The translations under genes were made by a program, and so were the position numbers. This document shows, piece by piece, positions 1 to 8,623 of a DNA stretch of 45,985 bases; the first letter of the stretch is position 1; every line of letters begins with the position of its first letter. The stretch spans positions 55,239 to 101,223 of the forward strand of contig JAAUZV010000003.1 in assembly GCA_014804425.1 (NCBI GenBank), written 5' to 3'. Origin of the DNA: Lachnospiraceae bacterium. GTDB lineage: Bacteria > Bacillota > Clostridia > Lachnospirales > Lachnospiraceae. The notes beneath the pieces are model-generated. The model ran no database searches, had not been told where the DNA came from, and saw only the letters and a program-made list of their open reading frames with translations.

Positions 1-233
1 GCGCCCATGCCATAGCCCTGGTTCATATTCATGTCACCGCTCTGCTGATTCAGCCCAAAGCCCTGATTCGCATTCATGTCGCTGCCTGCGCCCATGCCAT
101 AGCCCTGATTCGCATCTGCTGCCTGAAACGGCTGTGTGACATCACTCGGCTGATTTACTCCGAAGCCCTGATTCATGCTGTACGGATTCTGCCCTTCCGG
201 CTGCCCGTTCAGCGGATTGTTATTATCCTGCAT
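1..233 (-). CDS. Gln/Asn/Gly-rich repeat protein, N-terminal part (cut by window edge)
   Basis: The reading frame opens with ATG at 233-231 behind a strong ribosome-binding site (GGGAGGAAGT) and runs off the window at base 1, so only about 77 residues are seen. The visible part starts MQDNNNPLNGQPEGQNPYS and then becomes low-complexity, with repeated NQG(Y/F)G units alternating with spacers such as GSDMNA and QSGDMN. At DNA level this is a near-tandem repeat of about 84 bases. Such disordered Q/N/G leaders often precede small membrane or zinc-ribbon domains in Lachnospiraceae proteins, but the functional part is outside the window. No function is assigned. Confidence 0.7.
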   Translation of the reverse strand, partial: MQDNNNPLNGQPEGQNPYSMNQGFGVNQPSDVTQPFQAADANQGYGMGAGSDMNANQGFGLNQQSGDMNMNQGYGMG

Positions 234-624
234 ACTTCCTCCCTGTTCCGGACGGAGTCCATTCACGCGCATACACGCCGCTTATGTATCCTGCCATCTC
301 TTCCGCCCTTTTTTCGATACCAGAACGATCTCTCATCGTTCTATCTTTATTTGTGATCAAAACATGTTACTTTTATAATAGCATGTTTTTTTATAATTTC
401 CATCACTTTTTTGCTGATTTTGCGTATTTCACAAAAATTTTTCCTGATTATATTTTAATAAATTCCATTATTTTCCTTCTGCATCATTAAACACACACAT
501 CAATCGGCGCTTCATCTTATGGTTGAATCAAAATTTGTTTTTTATCATAGTATAAGGCTACTTTTTTTACAAATAATAGTATCAGCAAAAATGACTATTT
601 AGGATAAACGGAGGTTTTATTTCT
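234..624. other. Divergent intergenic region between the Q/N-rich gene and spoVT
   Basis: This 391-base stretch holds no convincing gene; the short frames in it are low-complexity A+T-rich DNA. It must carry the promoters of two divergent genes. The right-hand part has a sigma-G-like promoter for spoVT (listed separately). Near the left gene there is an inverted repeat AGAACGAT (322-329) / ATCGTTCT (335-342) with a 5-base loop, which could be an operator or the foot of a leader hairpin for the leftward gene. I saw no clear -35/-10 pair for the leftward gene. Confidence 0.5.
524..552 (+). promoter_or_regulatory. Putative sigma-G-type promoter of spoVT
   Basis: TGAATC at 524-529 and CATAGTA at 546-552, with a 16-base spacer, resemble the forespore sigma-G/sigma-F pattern (TGAATA, 17-18 bases, CATACTA); the spacer is one base short. 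It lies about 70 bases upstream of the spoVT start. In Bacillus subtilis spoVT is transcribed by sigma-G, so the match is in the expected place. This is a pattern match by eye only. Confidence 0.5.
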
Positions 625-1167
625 ATGAAAGCAACGGGAATCGTAAGAAGAATAGATGATCTTGGGCGGGTGGTGATCCCGAAGGAAATCCGCCGTACGC
701 TCCGCATCCGTGAGAGTGATCCGCTTGAAATCTTTACAGACCATGAAGGCGAAATTATATTAAAAAAATATTCTCCCATCGGTGAGATTGGTGATTTTGC
801 CAAACAGTATGCGGACTCCTTAGCCGCGGTTTCGGGACATACGGCGTTTGTCACGGACAGGGATCAATTCATCGCAAATGCAGGCGGCGGCAAAAACCTG
901 CTCGGCAAGCCGATCAGCAAGCAGTTGGAAGAAAAAATGGATCATCGCGAAACAATGATTGCATCAAAGGGTGAGAGGAGTTATATTATAATAGGAGAGG
1001 GCGCAGAAGAATATCAGCATGTCGCACTGACCCCCATCATCTGTGAAGGAGATGTGATCGGTTCGGTCATATTGGCAGATACCGACGGGAAAGCAAAGAT
1101 GGGTGAGGCAGAACAGAAAATGATCCTCTCCGCGGCAGGATTCTTAGGAAAGCAGATGGAGCAGTAA
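625..1167 (+). CDS. spoVT: Stage V sporulation regulator SpoVT
   Basis: This is a forespore transcriptional regulator of 180 residues, the usual SpoVT length. Residues 1-50 form an AbrB-type swapped-hairpin DNA-binding domain (MKATGIVRRIDDLGRVVIPK, then EIRRTLRI). Residues 55-180 form a GAF-like sensor domain that distinguishes SpoVT from the shorter AbrB and Abh proteins. The ATG follows GGAGG (610-614) at a spacing of 10. In endospore formers SpoVT adjusts sigma-G dependent genes late in sporulation. The upstream promoter resembles a sigma-G site. The VanZ-like gene follows in the same direction after 19 bases and may be co-transcribed. Confidence 0.95.
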   Translation: MKATGIVRRIDDLGRVVIPKEIRRTLRIRESDPLEIFTDHEGEIILKKYSPIGEIGDFAKQYADSLAAVSGHTAFVTDRDQFIANAGGGKNLLGKPISKQLEEKMDHRETMIASKGERSYIIIGEGAEEYQHVALTPIICEGDVIGSVILADTDGKAKMGEAEQKMILSAAGFLGKQMEQ

Positions 1168-1186
1168 CGCTCCCCTTATTCGGATC

Positions 1187-1879
1187 ATGAAAAAATGGTA
1201 TCATATTGTGGCAGTCACCTTTGTGCTTGTGATCGTGGCAATGGGACTGTATATTGATCTGAATCCGTCGTATACAATGGGTGGCAGGCAAAAGCTTTTG
1301 ATGTATGCCACCCCTATTTTTGTGCTCTTTCTTGATATGGCGTACCGCATGGGGCATGCGCAGACGACGACAGAAAAAACGGAGATCCGCCACCGCGCCT
1401 ATGTGCAGATGTTCCTCATTTACGTGATCGCCGCCGCAACGCTTCTTTTCCTTAAAAGCTCTTTCCGCCGCGCGTTTGTGGACCGCAATATCTGGCAGGC
1501 GGAGCCGTTTACAAAAGAGCATTTTGAAATGTATTGCAATCTGAAACCATTCCGTTCGATCACCATGTATATGCGCGCGTATCGCAACCAAAACATGTCC
1601 GTCAGGCTGATTGCTTTAAATCTATTAGGAAATCTTGTCGCAGCCATGCCCTGTGCCATATTTCTTCCTGTGATCTGGCCGCGCACGCAGACAAAATGGC
1701 GGTATTTTCTGCCGACCATGATCCTTTCCGTGGTGATCGTGGAAAGCATTCAGTTTCTGACAATGGTCGGGCAGGCGGACATTGATGATGTCATCTTAAA
1801 TGTTGCCGGCGCCTGCCTCATCTTCGCGTATCGACCGCTTCTAAAGCAATCTGAGCGGCTTCGGGAATGGTTTTACTAG
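1187..1879 (+). CDS. VanZ-like family membrane protein
   Basis: A 230-residue integral membrane protein. Hydrophobic segments lie at about residues 6-24, 38-52, 76-92, 140-162, 172-192 and 200-216. The C-terminal half has the VanZ-like signature, namely a polar-turn segment (NLLGNLVAAMPCAIFLP) followed by a helix with ESIQFL and then D-IDDVILNVAGA. VanZ-like proteins are loosely linked to glycopeptide and lipopeptide tolerance, but most have no proven role. The Shine-Dalgarno is weak (only GGAT directly before ATG), so translation may depend on coupling to spoVT 19 bases upstream. It converges on the SGNH gene with a 13-base gap and no visible terminator. Confidence 0.8.
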   Translation: MKKWYHIVAVTFVLVIVAMGLYIDLNPSYTMGGRQKLLMYATPIFVLFLDMAYRMGHAQTTTEKTEIRHRAYVQMFLIYVIAAATLLFLKSSFRRAFVDRNIWQAEPFTKEHFEMYCNLKPFRSITMYMRAYRNQNMSVRLIALNLLGNLVAAMPCAIFLPVIWPRTQTKWRYFLPTMILSVVIVESIQFLTMVGQADIDDVILNVAGACLIFAYRPLLKQSERLREWFY

Positions 1880-1892
1880 CCGTCAGGCATCC

Positions 1893-3242
1893 TTACTGCG
1901 CCACCATCAGACCGAGTATCGTAAACAAATCCCCTGTGGAATCGGATGCCTTTCTGATCTCCACGGTGTGCTGCTCCACGCCATCTCCCACAAAAACCTC
2001 GCGCGCATCCGCACAATTTCCCCAGCCTCCCGAAAAATCAGCGTTCAGGGTCGCCACGCGCTCACCGTCAACCAGCACATCAAATTGACCGCTCAGACCA
2101 TCGACCGTCTTATGATAAAGAATTCCCAGTCTTTCAAAGCTCGCCTCAAAAACAATACCGCCTTCTCCCGACTCGCATGTCCAGTCATTCGGAAACGGCT
2201 GAAAGATGCTGCTCTCGGTAAAACTGCCGAATTCTGTCGGCGTGATCGTCTCACGATCCAAAAGCGACGCGTTCATGTAACATTCCCTTGTCACGGCATC
2301 CTCAGCAAAATCCTGCGGCTCCGGCAGCTCATTTCTCTGCGTGTACACCGCGTTTAAGTATTTCCACAAAATCTCACCCGTGATCGCATGACCGAGCGCC
2401 GACGGATGCACCTCATCGCCCGAAAGCTGTTTTGCGGTGTAAACCTCCTGCGTCATCATATCCTGAATGAGACTCGTGTAGCTGACCATCGGCAGCTTAT
2501 AATTAAATCCGATCAGCACATGCTGACTGATCGCCGTTGCGCCGTTCGTCTGTCCCATAAAAAGAAGCATGGCTGCCGGATGATGATCCGCAAGCAGAAT
2601 GCGGCGCACCAGATTATCATATGTTGTTTTGTAGGTAAGAGAATCCCCGTCATTTACGGAAAACTCCACAAGCACAAGATCCGGTGAAAAATCCAATACA
2701 TCTTTTTGTACCCTGTGTACTCCGATATAAGAATCCGTCGCCCCGATTCCTGCGTTGATAAATGTAAACTCCGTATCCGGGAACGTCTGCTCCCACCATG
2801 AAAAATAAATATCTGCATAACATTTCTTGGGCGAAACCTGACTGTCGTCCGTGCCGTTTGAGATCGTCCCCTGCGTGATGGAGCCTCCGATGCAGGCGAT
2901 CGTCACCGGTTCTCCCGATTCGGCCTTGCGCATGACTGCCGCCAGCGCCGCGTCATCGCAGCTCGCCCATTGATCGGCGGATAAATACAGCTCCTCGGAC
3001 ACATAATCGGTCGGCGGCGCCTGCATGCCGTCTACATCAGCCGCTCCTGCCTGGTCCGCAGCATCTCCCTGTCCGCTCGTTTCCGCTCCGTCCGCGACAT
3101 CGCTTTCCTGACCGTCTGTTTCCGTTCCGTTTTGTCCCGCCGTCTGCGCGTCATCCGGCTTCCGATTCTCCCCGCCGTCCGCGCCGCAGCCGGCAATCAG
3201 AAGCGCCGCCATCAGTACACAGCACCATTTCTTTTTTCTCAT
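1893..3242 (-). CDS. SGNH/GDSL-family hydrolase lipoprotein
   Basis: A 449-residue predicted exported lipoprotein. The start at 3242 gives a charged N-terminus (MRKKKWCC), a hydrophobic stretch and a lipobox LIAGC with Cys19; the longer frame upstream lacks a ribosome-binding site. Residues 20-80 are an acidic Gly/Asp/Gln-rich linker typical of surface lipoproteins. The SGNH fold follows: block I ACIGGSITQG with nucleophile Ser near residue 121, an AGIGAT block with the oxyanion Gly, VEFSVND with the Asn, and the C-terminal DEVHPSALGH with Asp/His. A C-terminal jelly-roll-like region (about 345-449) may bind carbohydrate. Such enzymes often deacetylate polysaccharides, but the substrate is unknown here. 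Confidence 0.85.
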   Translation of the reverse strand: MRKKKWCCVLMAALLIAGCGADGGENRKPDDAQTAGQNGTETDGQESDVADGAETSGQGDAADQAGAADVDGMQAPPTDYVSEELYLSADQWASCDDAALAAVMRKAESGEPVTIACIGGSITQGTISNGTDDSQVSPKKCYADIYFSWWEQTFPDTEFTFINAGIGATDSYIGVHRVQKDVLDFSPDLVLVEFSVNDGDSLTYKTTYDNLVRRILLADHHPAAMLLFMGQTNGATAISQHVLIGFNYKLPMVSYTSLIQDMMTQEVYTAKQLSGDEVHPSALGHAITGEILWKYLNAVYTQRNELPEPQDFAEDAVTRECYMNASLLDRETITPTEFGSFTESSIFQPFPNDWTCESGEGGIVFEASFERLGILYHKTVDGLSGQFDVLVDGERVATLNADFSGGWGNCADAREVFVGDGVEQHTVEIRKASDSTGDLFTILGLMVAQ

Positions 3243-3370
3243 AAGATAAACCCGCCTTTTCCCTTTCATAAACAAAAGATTTATCCTATTATATAATAGC
3301 TCCATAAGCAAGCGCAAATACTTTTCGCATGATCCTTTTTATTCCCGGATCTGATCTTATTCGCCATCAC

Positions 3371-4348
3371 TTATTTGGGGACATTTTCATCATCACCCGT
3401 ATCCCGGTCTTCTTCCTTATCACAGACGACATTTATGATAATGCTTGCAATACCGCAGAGAATACCGCCAACCGCGAACGAGATCCACGAGATGTTCCAA
3501 TGTCCCGTATAATCCCGCCAATTTCCGGTCCACATTCCGCCCGGCGTTCCCCAAAAGCCCCACACGAGAAATACACAGGTCGCGACCAGCATGATCACAC
3601 CGCAGACTGCGCCCGTCAATTTCCCCGCCTTATTCTTACTGTCCGCACGGGCATTTTCTTTATTGTAGTCCTCTACATGGTAGATGCTGCGCCGTATCCC
3701 GAAAAAAACAAAAATGCCGACTCCCAGCGCAACCATCGCCAGAAAGACCGCTCCCGATGCATTCGAGTAAATGACTTTGTCATAGGCATCGTCAATATAG
3801 GAGGAAACAATCAGCCCGAATAAAATCAGTCCGACGCCTCCCGCAATCGCCCATGAGAAAACGCGATCCGCCCGCTCTATTTCCTTTTCCGAATGAATCG
3901 GCTGTATTTTCGGATGCTTTTTGACATAGCGGGAATGCTCCATGCCCGACACGATCAGGGTGATCACTGAGGCGGTCACGATCGTAAAAAAGAACGCTCC
4001 CATAAAAGCCTCCGACGCGATCCCGTCCAATAAAGAGACTACCGCCAGCGCCATGATGATCGCAGGTATCGAAAGCGCCATTTGGATACTGAATATCTTC
4101 ATATGCCGGACAAAGCTTTGCGCCTCCTCCTCATGATGCTCCTCGACGCTGCCCCTTAAAAGTTCGTCCATGCTTACCCGATAGTGCTCACAGATTTTTA
4201 AGAGCGTATCCATTTCAGGAAAGCTCGCGCCGCTTTCCCATTTCGATACGGACTGCCGCGTCACATCGAGCTCCTCTGCCAACTGTTCCTGTGTCAGCCC
4301 ATTTCTTGTTCTGATGCTTTGTAAATTCTGTCCAAAATTCATTTTCAT
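3371..4348 (-). CDS. XRE-family transcriptional regulator with C-terminal membrane domain
   Basis: 325 residues. An N-terminal Cro/CI-type helix-turn-helix spans residues 5-60 (NGLTQEQLAEELDVTRQSVS followed by KWESG). About six hydrophobic segments follow (roughly 85-110, 115-135, 165-185, 197-217, 245-265 and 288-312), the last two separated by a Trp/Gly-rich outer loop. It is therefore a membrane-tethered regulator that may sense an envelope signal. AAGGAGGG stands 4 bases before the first ATG; a second ATG two codons later is also possible. An inverted repeat and a TTGACA lie just upstream (4387-4411), suggesting autoregulation. It follows the GH3 gene by 126 bases; no terminator is visible between them. 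Confidence 0.85.
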   Translation of the reverse strand: MKMNFGQNLQSIRTRNGLTQEQLAEELDVTRQSVSKWESGASFPEMDTLLKICEHYRVSMDELLRGSVEEHHEEEAQSFVRHMKIFSIQMALSIPAIIMALAVVSLLDGIASEAFMGAFFFTIVTASVITLIVSGMEHSRYVKKHPKIQPIHSEKEIERADRVFSWAIAGGVGLILFGLIVSSYIDDAYDKVIYSNASGAVFLAMVALGVGIFVFFGIRRSIYHVEDYNKENARADSKNKAGKLTGAVCGVIMLVATCVFLVWGFWGTPGGMWTGNWRDYTGHWNISWISFAVGGILCGIASIIINVVCDKEEDRDTGDDENVPK

Positions 4349-4386
4349 GATCCCTCCTTATGGGCTCCATTCTAGGCCCGCAAGGA

Positions 4387-4411
4387 TGTCAACTCTACCA
4401 ATTTGGAGTTG
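4387..4411 (-). promoter_or_regulatory. Possible operator/promoter of the XRE regulator
   Basis: CAACTC (4390-4395) and GAGTTG (4406-4411) form an inverted repeat with a 10-base spacer, and a third half-site GAGTTG occurs at 4438-4443. The left arm overlaps a perfect leftward TTGACA (4392-4387). No good -10 is found at 17 bases. An XRE dimer binding here would cover the promoter of its own gene. This is inferred from position and symmetry only. Confidence 0.35.
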
Positions 4412-4474
4412 CATTTGAAGATTTTTGTGTTAATTTTGAGTTGCGCACACCCATTTTTCGGCAATATCCCCGCC

Positions 4475-6688
4475 TCATGCAAGCAATTCTGCCGTTCGCG
4501 CATCCGGCTGCCCAAAACCGACAAACAATTTCGCTCCCTCGCCGTCCGCATAAGATTCTCCCTGCTCATTTACCGTGGCAAACGCCTGCGCTCTGATCTC
4601 CAGCGCTACCCGTTTTTGCTCGTCGGGCTTTAAGGAGATTCTTCGGAATGCGCAGAGACGGTGATTCCTCACCTCATTTTCACTTCCCTCCACTCTCACA
4701 TACACCTGCAGTACCTCGGATAAGTCCCTCCCGCTTTCATTCCGCAAGTCGGCATAGAGCGTCAGCCCCTCCCTCGCCGCTTTTTCATAATCCTGTTTAC
4801 CAAGAGTCATGACTTGAAGGACATCTGCGCTTCCCTCTTTCAAGGGCACACCTTTGCCCGCAGACAGTTCCTCTCTGCCCGACACATTTGTCTCACCGGA
4901 CGCTCCCACTCCGCCAGTCACGATCCCGCATTCCTTTAGCGTGATCTTTCCGTAGGACAGTCCGTACCCGAACGGATAGAGCGGCTCATTTTCCAGATAG
5001 CGGTAGGTTCTTCCTTTCATAGAATAATCCGTAAATTCCGGCAGTCCGTCTAAATCCCGATACAGCGTGATCGGCAGCTTACCCGAGGGGGAATACACGC
5101 CGAACAGCGCTTCCGCGACCGCACGCCCGCCAAGCGCGCCCGGATACCATACCTGCAGGATCGCGGACGCACGCTCCGAGGCAAGCTTCATATCAATGGC
5201 GCTTCCCGCAAGCATGCAGACGATCGTCGGCTTTCCGACCGCAAGCACACGCTCCAGCAGCCTCCTCTGCGACGCCGGAAGCTGCAAATCCTTTTTATCG
5301 CCCGAAGCATCCGCATTCCCCGCATCTCCCTCCTCGCCCTCAAGCGTCTCATCCAGACCGAGGCACAATACGACCGCATCGGCATGCTCCGCCACAGCCT
5401 GCGCTTCCGAAATCAGATGATGCGGTTTGGCAAGCACATCTCCTTTTTCCAAGAATAGATGACTCCCCTCGCTATAAAGGATGCGCATATCGTCACCCGC
5501 CTGTTCCCGTATGCCATTCAGCACCGTCACATATTCCGAAGCCGTGCCGTGATAATTACCGATCAGCGCTCTTCTGCTGTCCGCATTCGGCCCGATGACC
5601 GCCAATGTACGGATGCGTTCATGTGAGAGCGGCAGAATTCCGTCATTTTTTAAAAGAACAAGGCTTTCCCGCGCCGCCTTTACCGCAAGCGCACGATGCT
5701 CGGCGCAGTCCACTTTCTCATAAGGAATCGCATCATAGGGCGTCTCCTCAAACATACCGAGCAGATAACGCGTCGTAAACAGCCGGACTGCGGATTCCCG
5801 TATCGTCTCGCGCGATATCATTCCCAGACCGTATGCGTTCATTAATTTTTGATAGGTACAGCCGCAGTTGACGTCGCAGCCGCTCTCCAGTGCAAGCACC
5901 GCGGATTCCTCCGCGCTGTTTGTCACGTGATGGTGCATATGAAAATCCTGCACCGCCCAGCAGTCGGAAACAAAATGCCCTTCAAACTGCCATTCCCCGC
6001 GTAAGATCTCTTTCATCAAATGCGTATGCCCGCAGCAGGGTTCTCCGTTCGTGCGGTTATAAGCGCCCATGACGGATTCCACATGCGCCTCCCGCACGCA
6101 GCGCTCAAACGCGGGCAGATACGTCTCATGCAAATCTTTTTCACTCACACGCGCGTCAAAGGAATGGCGCACCGCCTCCGGTCCCGAATGCACCGCAAAA
6201 TGCTTGGCACAGGCGGCAAGCTTTAAGTAGGGCACACCGTCGTCCTCGCCCTGAAGACCGCGAATGAACGCGCATCCCAGCACGCCCGTCAGATAGGGGT
6301 CTTCCCCGTACGTTTCATGCCCCCTGCCCCATCTTGGATCGCGGAAAATATTAATATTGGGTGACCAAAACGTCAGCCCCTTATAAATATCGCGATCTCC
6401 GTGCCGGACACTCTCGTTATATTTTGCCCTGCCCTCCGTGGAGATCACATCGCCCACATCCCGCATCAGCTCATCGTCAAAGGCCGCGGCAAGCGCGATC
6501 GCCTGCGGAAACATCGTCGCTGTCCCCGCGCGCGCCACACCGTGAAGTCCCTCGTTCCACCAGTTATATTCCGGTATGCCGAGCCGTTCGATCGCAGGCG
6601 CGTCGAATCTTAGCTGCGACGCCATCTCCTCCACCGTCATCCGGTCTACCAGTTCTTCTGCCCTTTTTCTCGCTTCCGCTCTGTCCAT
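4475..6688 (-). CDS. Glycoside hydrolase family 3 (beta-glucosidase/beta-xylosidase type)
   Basis: 737 residues from the ATG at 6688, which follows CGGAGGGG; the longer frame would start with TTG inside that site. Residues 10-300 form the GH3 (beta/alpha)8 domain with the signatures YNWWNEGLHGVARAG, DPRWGRGHETYGEDPYL, KHFAVHSGPE, and the nucleophile loop GHFVSDCWAVQDF (Asp near residue 242). A GH3 C-terminal alpha/beta domain follows, including YPFGYGLSYG, and then a fibronectin-III-like domain at about 610-720. There is no signal peptide, so it is probably cytoplasmic and acts on imported oligosaccharides. The WNEGLHG and YGEDPYL sequences resemble the beta-xylosidase branch of GH3, but substrate is not provable from sequence. 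The nearest sugar cassette is 3.8 kb away, beyond the RiPP-like island. Confidence 0.9.
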   Translation of the reverse strand: MDRAEARKRAEELVDRMTVEEMASQLRFDAPAIERLGIPEYNWWNEGLHGVARAGTATMFPQAIALAAAFDDELMRDVGDVISTEGRAKYNESVRHGDRDIYKGLTFWSPNINIFRDPRWGRGHETYGEDPYLTGVLGCAFIRGLQGEDDGVPYLKLAACAKHFAVHSGPEAVRHSFDARVSEKDLHETYLPAFERCVREAHVESVMGAYNRTNGEPCCGHTHLMKEILRGEWQFEGHFVSDCWAVQDFHMHHHVTNSAEESAVLALESGCDVNCGCTYQKLMNAYGLGMISRETIRESAVRLFTTRYLLGMFEETPYDAIPYEKVDCAEHRALAVKAARESLVLLKNDGILPLSHERIRTLAVIGPNADSRRALIGNYHGTASEYVTVLNGIREQAGDDMRILYSEGSHLFLEKGDVLAKPHHLISEAQAVAEHADAVVLCLGLDETLEGEEGDAGNADASGDKKDLQLPASQRRLLERVLAVGKPTIVCMLAGSAIDMKLASERASAILQVWYPGALGGRAVAEALFGVYSPSGKLPITLYRDLDGLPEFTDYSMKGRTYRYLENEPLYPFGYGLSYGKITLKECGIVTGGVGASGETNVSGREELSAGKGVPLKEGSADVLQVMTLGKQDYEKAAREGLTLYADLRNESGRDLSEVLQVYVRVEGSENEVRNHRLCAFRRISLKPDEQKRVALEIRAQAFATVNEQGESYADGEGAKLFVGFGQPDARTAELLA

Positions 6689-6840
6689 ATGCACCCCTCC
6701 GTTTTTCAAAATATAATTGATACATTTCCCTGCGAATCAGCTCTATATCATCAAATGCAATGCGCTGCCGGATGATTTCATGCTACAATCTTACCACATG
6801 CGCACACACAATACCATCGAATTTGCCACCGGATGCATAA

Positions 6841-6872
6841 AGAAAAGCAGAACCATCATCATTTGGCTCTGC
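6841..6872 (-). terminator. Intrinsic terminator after the ABC exporter gene
   Basis: Read leftward, GCAGAGCC (6872-6865) pairs with GGTTCTGC (6854-6847), with one G-U pair and a 10-base loop, and is followed by TTTTCT (6846-6841). It closes the RiPP-like transcription unit before the GH3 gene. Confidence 0.75.
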
Positions 6873-6901
6873 CCTCTAAAAAATGAAACCTATTAATATA
6901 T

Positions 6902-8608
6902 TTATCCAATCTCATACCTGGCGTCATAGCGTTCTGCCAGTTTTTCGTTCACCTTATGCGTAACAAAAAGAATCGTAACGCCATCAAGCTCAAGCACGGC
7001 ACGTTCCACCTCATCTGCAGTCTTTTCATCAAGGCTGGCAGTAAACTCATCCAAAAGCAATACCGGTGATCCTCTCAATATCGCTCGTGCAAGATTGATT
7101 CTCTGCTTTTCACCACCCGAAAAATTACTTCCGTTCTCGGATACTACAACATCCAATCCCGTGTTATTTCCATCGGAAAGTCTTTTTACAAGCTCTTCCA
7201 AGCCCGCAAGGCGGACCGCTCTCTGAATGTCTTCTTCCCGATAGCTGTCATCGTACAGCGTCATATTATTTTTCAGTGTATCGTTAAAAAGGAACGCGTC
7301 CTGAGACACCATACCGACTAACGAATGCAGACTCTCAGCATCCATATCGCGTACTTCCGCATCGTCATATTTTAAGCTTCCCTCATAATCATCATACAAT
7401 CCAGCAAGAAGGTGCAGAAGTGTGCTCTTTCCCGTCCCACTCTTTCCTGTGATCAGGTACTTTTCGCCTTTTTGAAAGGTCATACTGACATCTTCGAGAA
7501 CCCTTTCCTGCTTTTTGTCCGTCGTGCTTTCCATCGCAGCTGCAGTGCCGCTTTCTATTACAGATGTCATGTCGCTTTCTTCGGAATCCTCCACTTTAGC
7601 AGGATAAGCAAAACTCAATTTCCGCACGGTAATCCCGCTGAAAAACTCCGATTTTTTTAACGGCTTTTCCCGATTCTCCATGCCTGATTTCAGACTTTCG
7701 TCAAATTTTTCGCTTAACGCCTTTGCCGCTTGAAACTGTACATAGATTTCGGATGCCTGCATGATCGGCTGCATGATCTTCCCTGCAAGCTGACCGAATG
7801 CAAACACAATCCCGATTTCAAAAGAACCCTTAACAGCGAACACCCCGGCCACACCCATAATAGTCAGCGTCGAGGCAAGTCCCAACAGCTCATTGACCCT
7901 CGCATACATACTCCCGTTATTGCTGTTTTTTTCTCTCAGCCGCTCTGCCCTCATGTTTTCTTCTTTATGTAATGATACGATTGCAACGGTACGGTTATAA
8001 TTTTTGATCAGACGGTAACCCGCAAAATAATCTTTGATCACGGAAAGATATTTTTCCGCTCCTTCCGCAAACGCCCCGGTACTGTTTTGCAACACCTGTC
8101 CACATTTCTTCGAAACTATAGCAATCACTACGGAAAACGCTACGATCACAAACAACATCATCGGTTCGATCACAATACAGAGAACAACCGCAATCACAAA
8201 AACAAGAACTACCATCGGCAGCTCCAATACATTCGAAAAATAAATATCTGAAAAATTATTCACATTATTCGTGATCTCATTGATATATTGCGCACTATTC
8301 TCCTTTTCATAGTCCGCGGAATTCTTTCGGAAATAAGCGCAAAACAAATCATTTTTTAGTGAAGTTACGGCATAGTAAAGCATTCGGTTCATCGCTCTGT
8401 CATAGAGGTATTCGCAAATAACAGCTGCTACAAGGAAAACAATTCCGCCAACGATCGCTCGGATCAATCCCCGCATGTTTCCTGCCGCAGCCTGATTGAT
8501 CACCTCACTTAATACAAACGCAAAGCCAATGCCGCCTGCGGACGCCAGCAGTGTTAAAATAAAATACGCAAAAAACAAACCTTTTTTCTGTGTGATGTAT
8601 TTACTCAT
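6902..8608 (-). CDS. ABC transporter, fused membrane and ATPase domains (probable peptide exporter)
   Basis: 568 residues, a half-transporter that should act as a homodimer. Hydrophobic segments lie at about 12-38, 48-68, 128-165, 244-260 and 262-285 (ABC type 1 exporter domain). The ATPase has Walker A GKSGTGKST (388-396), Q-loop at VSQDAF, signature NFSGGEKQR (495-503), Walker B VLLLDE (516-521) and switch His 551. A Ser/Glu/Thr-rich insert of about 33 residues (337-369) separates the A-loop FAYP from the ATPase core. There is no N-terminal C39 peptidase domain. The gene starts 15 bases after the radical SAM gene, in the same direction. From this context I infer export of, or immunity to, the modified peptide. 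Confidence 0.9.
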   Translation of the reverse strand: MSKYITQKKGLFFAYFILTLLASAGGIGFAFVLSEVINQAAAGNMRGLIRAIVGGIVFLVAAVICEYLYDRAMNRMLYYAVTSLKNDLFCAYFRKNSADYEKENSAQYINEITNNVNNFSDIYFSNVLELPMVVLVFVIAVVLCIVIEPMMLFVIVAFSVVIAIVSKKCGQVLQNSTGAFAEGAEKYLSVIKDYFAGYRLIKNYNRTVAIVSLHKEENMRAERLREKNSNNGSMYARVNELLGLASTLTIMGVAGVFAVKGSFEIGIVFAFGQLAGKIMQPIMQASEIYVQFQAAKALSEKFDESLKSGMENREKPLKKSEFFSGITVRKLSFAYPAKVEDSEESDMTSVIESGTAAAMESTTDKKQERVLEDVSMTFQKGEKYLITGKSGTGKSTLLHLLAGLYDDYEGSLKYDDAEVRDMDAESLHSLVGMVSQDAFLFNDTLKNNMTLYDDSYREEDIQRAVRLAGLEELVKRLSDGNNTGLDVVVSENGSNFSGGEKQRINLARAILRGSPVLLLDEFTASLDEKTADEVERAVLELDGVTILFVTHKVNEKLAERYDARYEIG

Positions 8609-8623
8609 AGATATCTTCCCCCG

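Noticed and set aside
1159-1174. Terminator between spoVT and the VanZ-like gene
   Set aside because: GGAGC/GCTCC is only five pairs and is not followed by a real T-run; co-transcription is more likely.
6710-6840. Promoter for the GH3 gene
   Set aside because: No -35/-10 pair with acceptable spacing could be found by eye.
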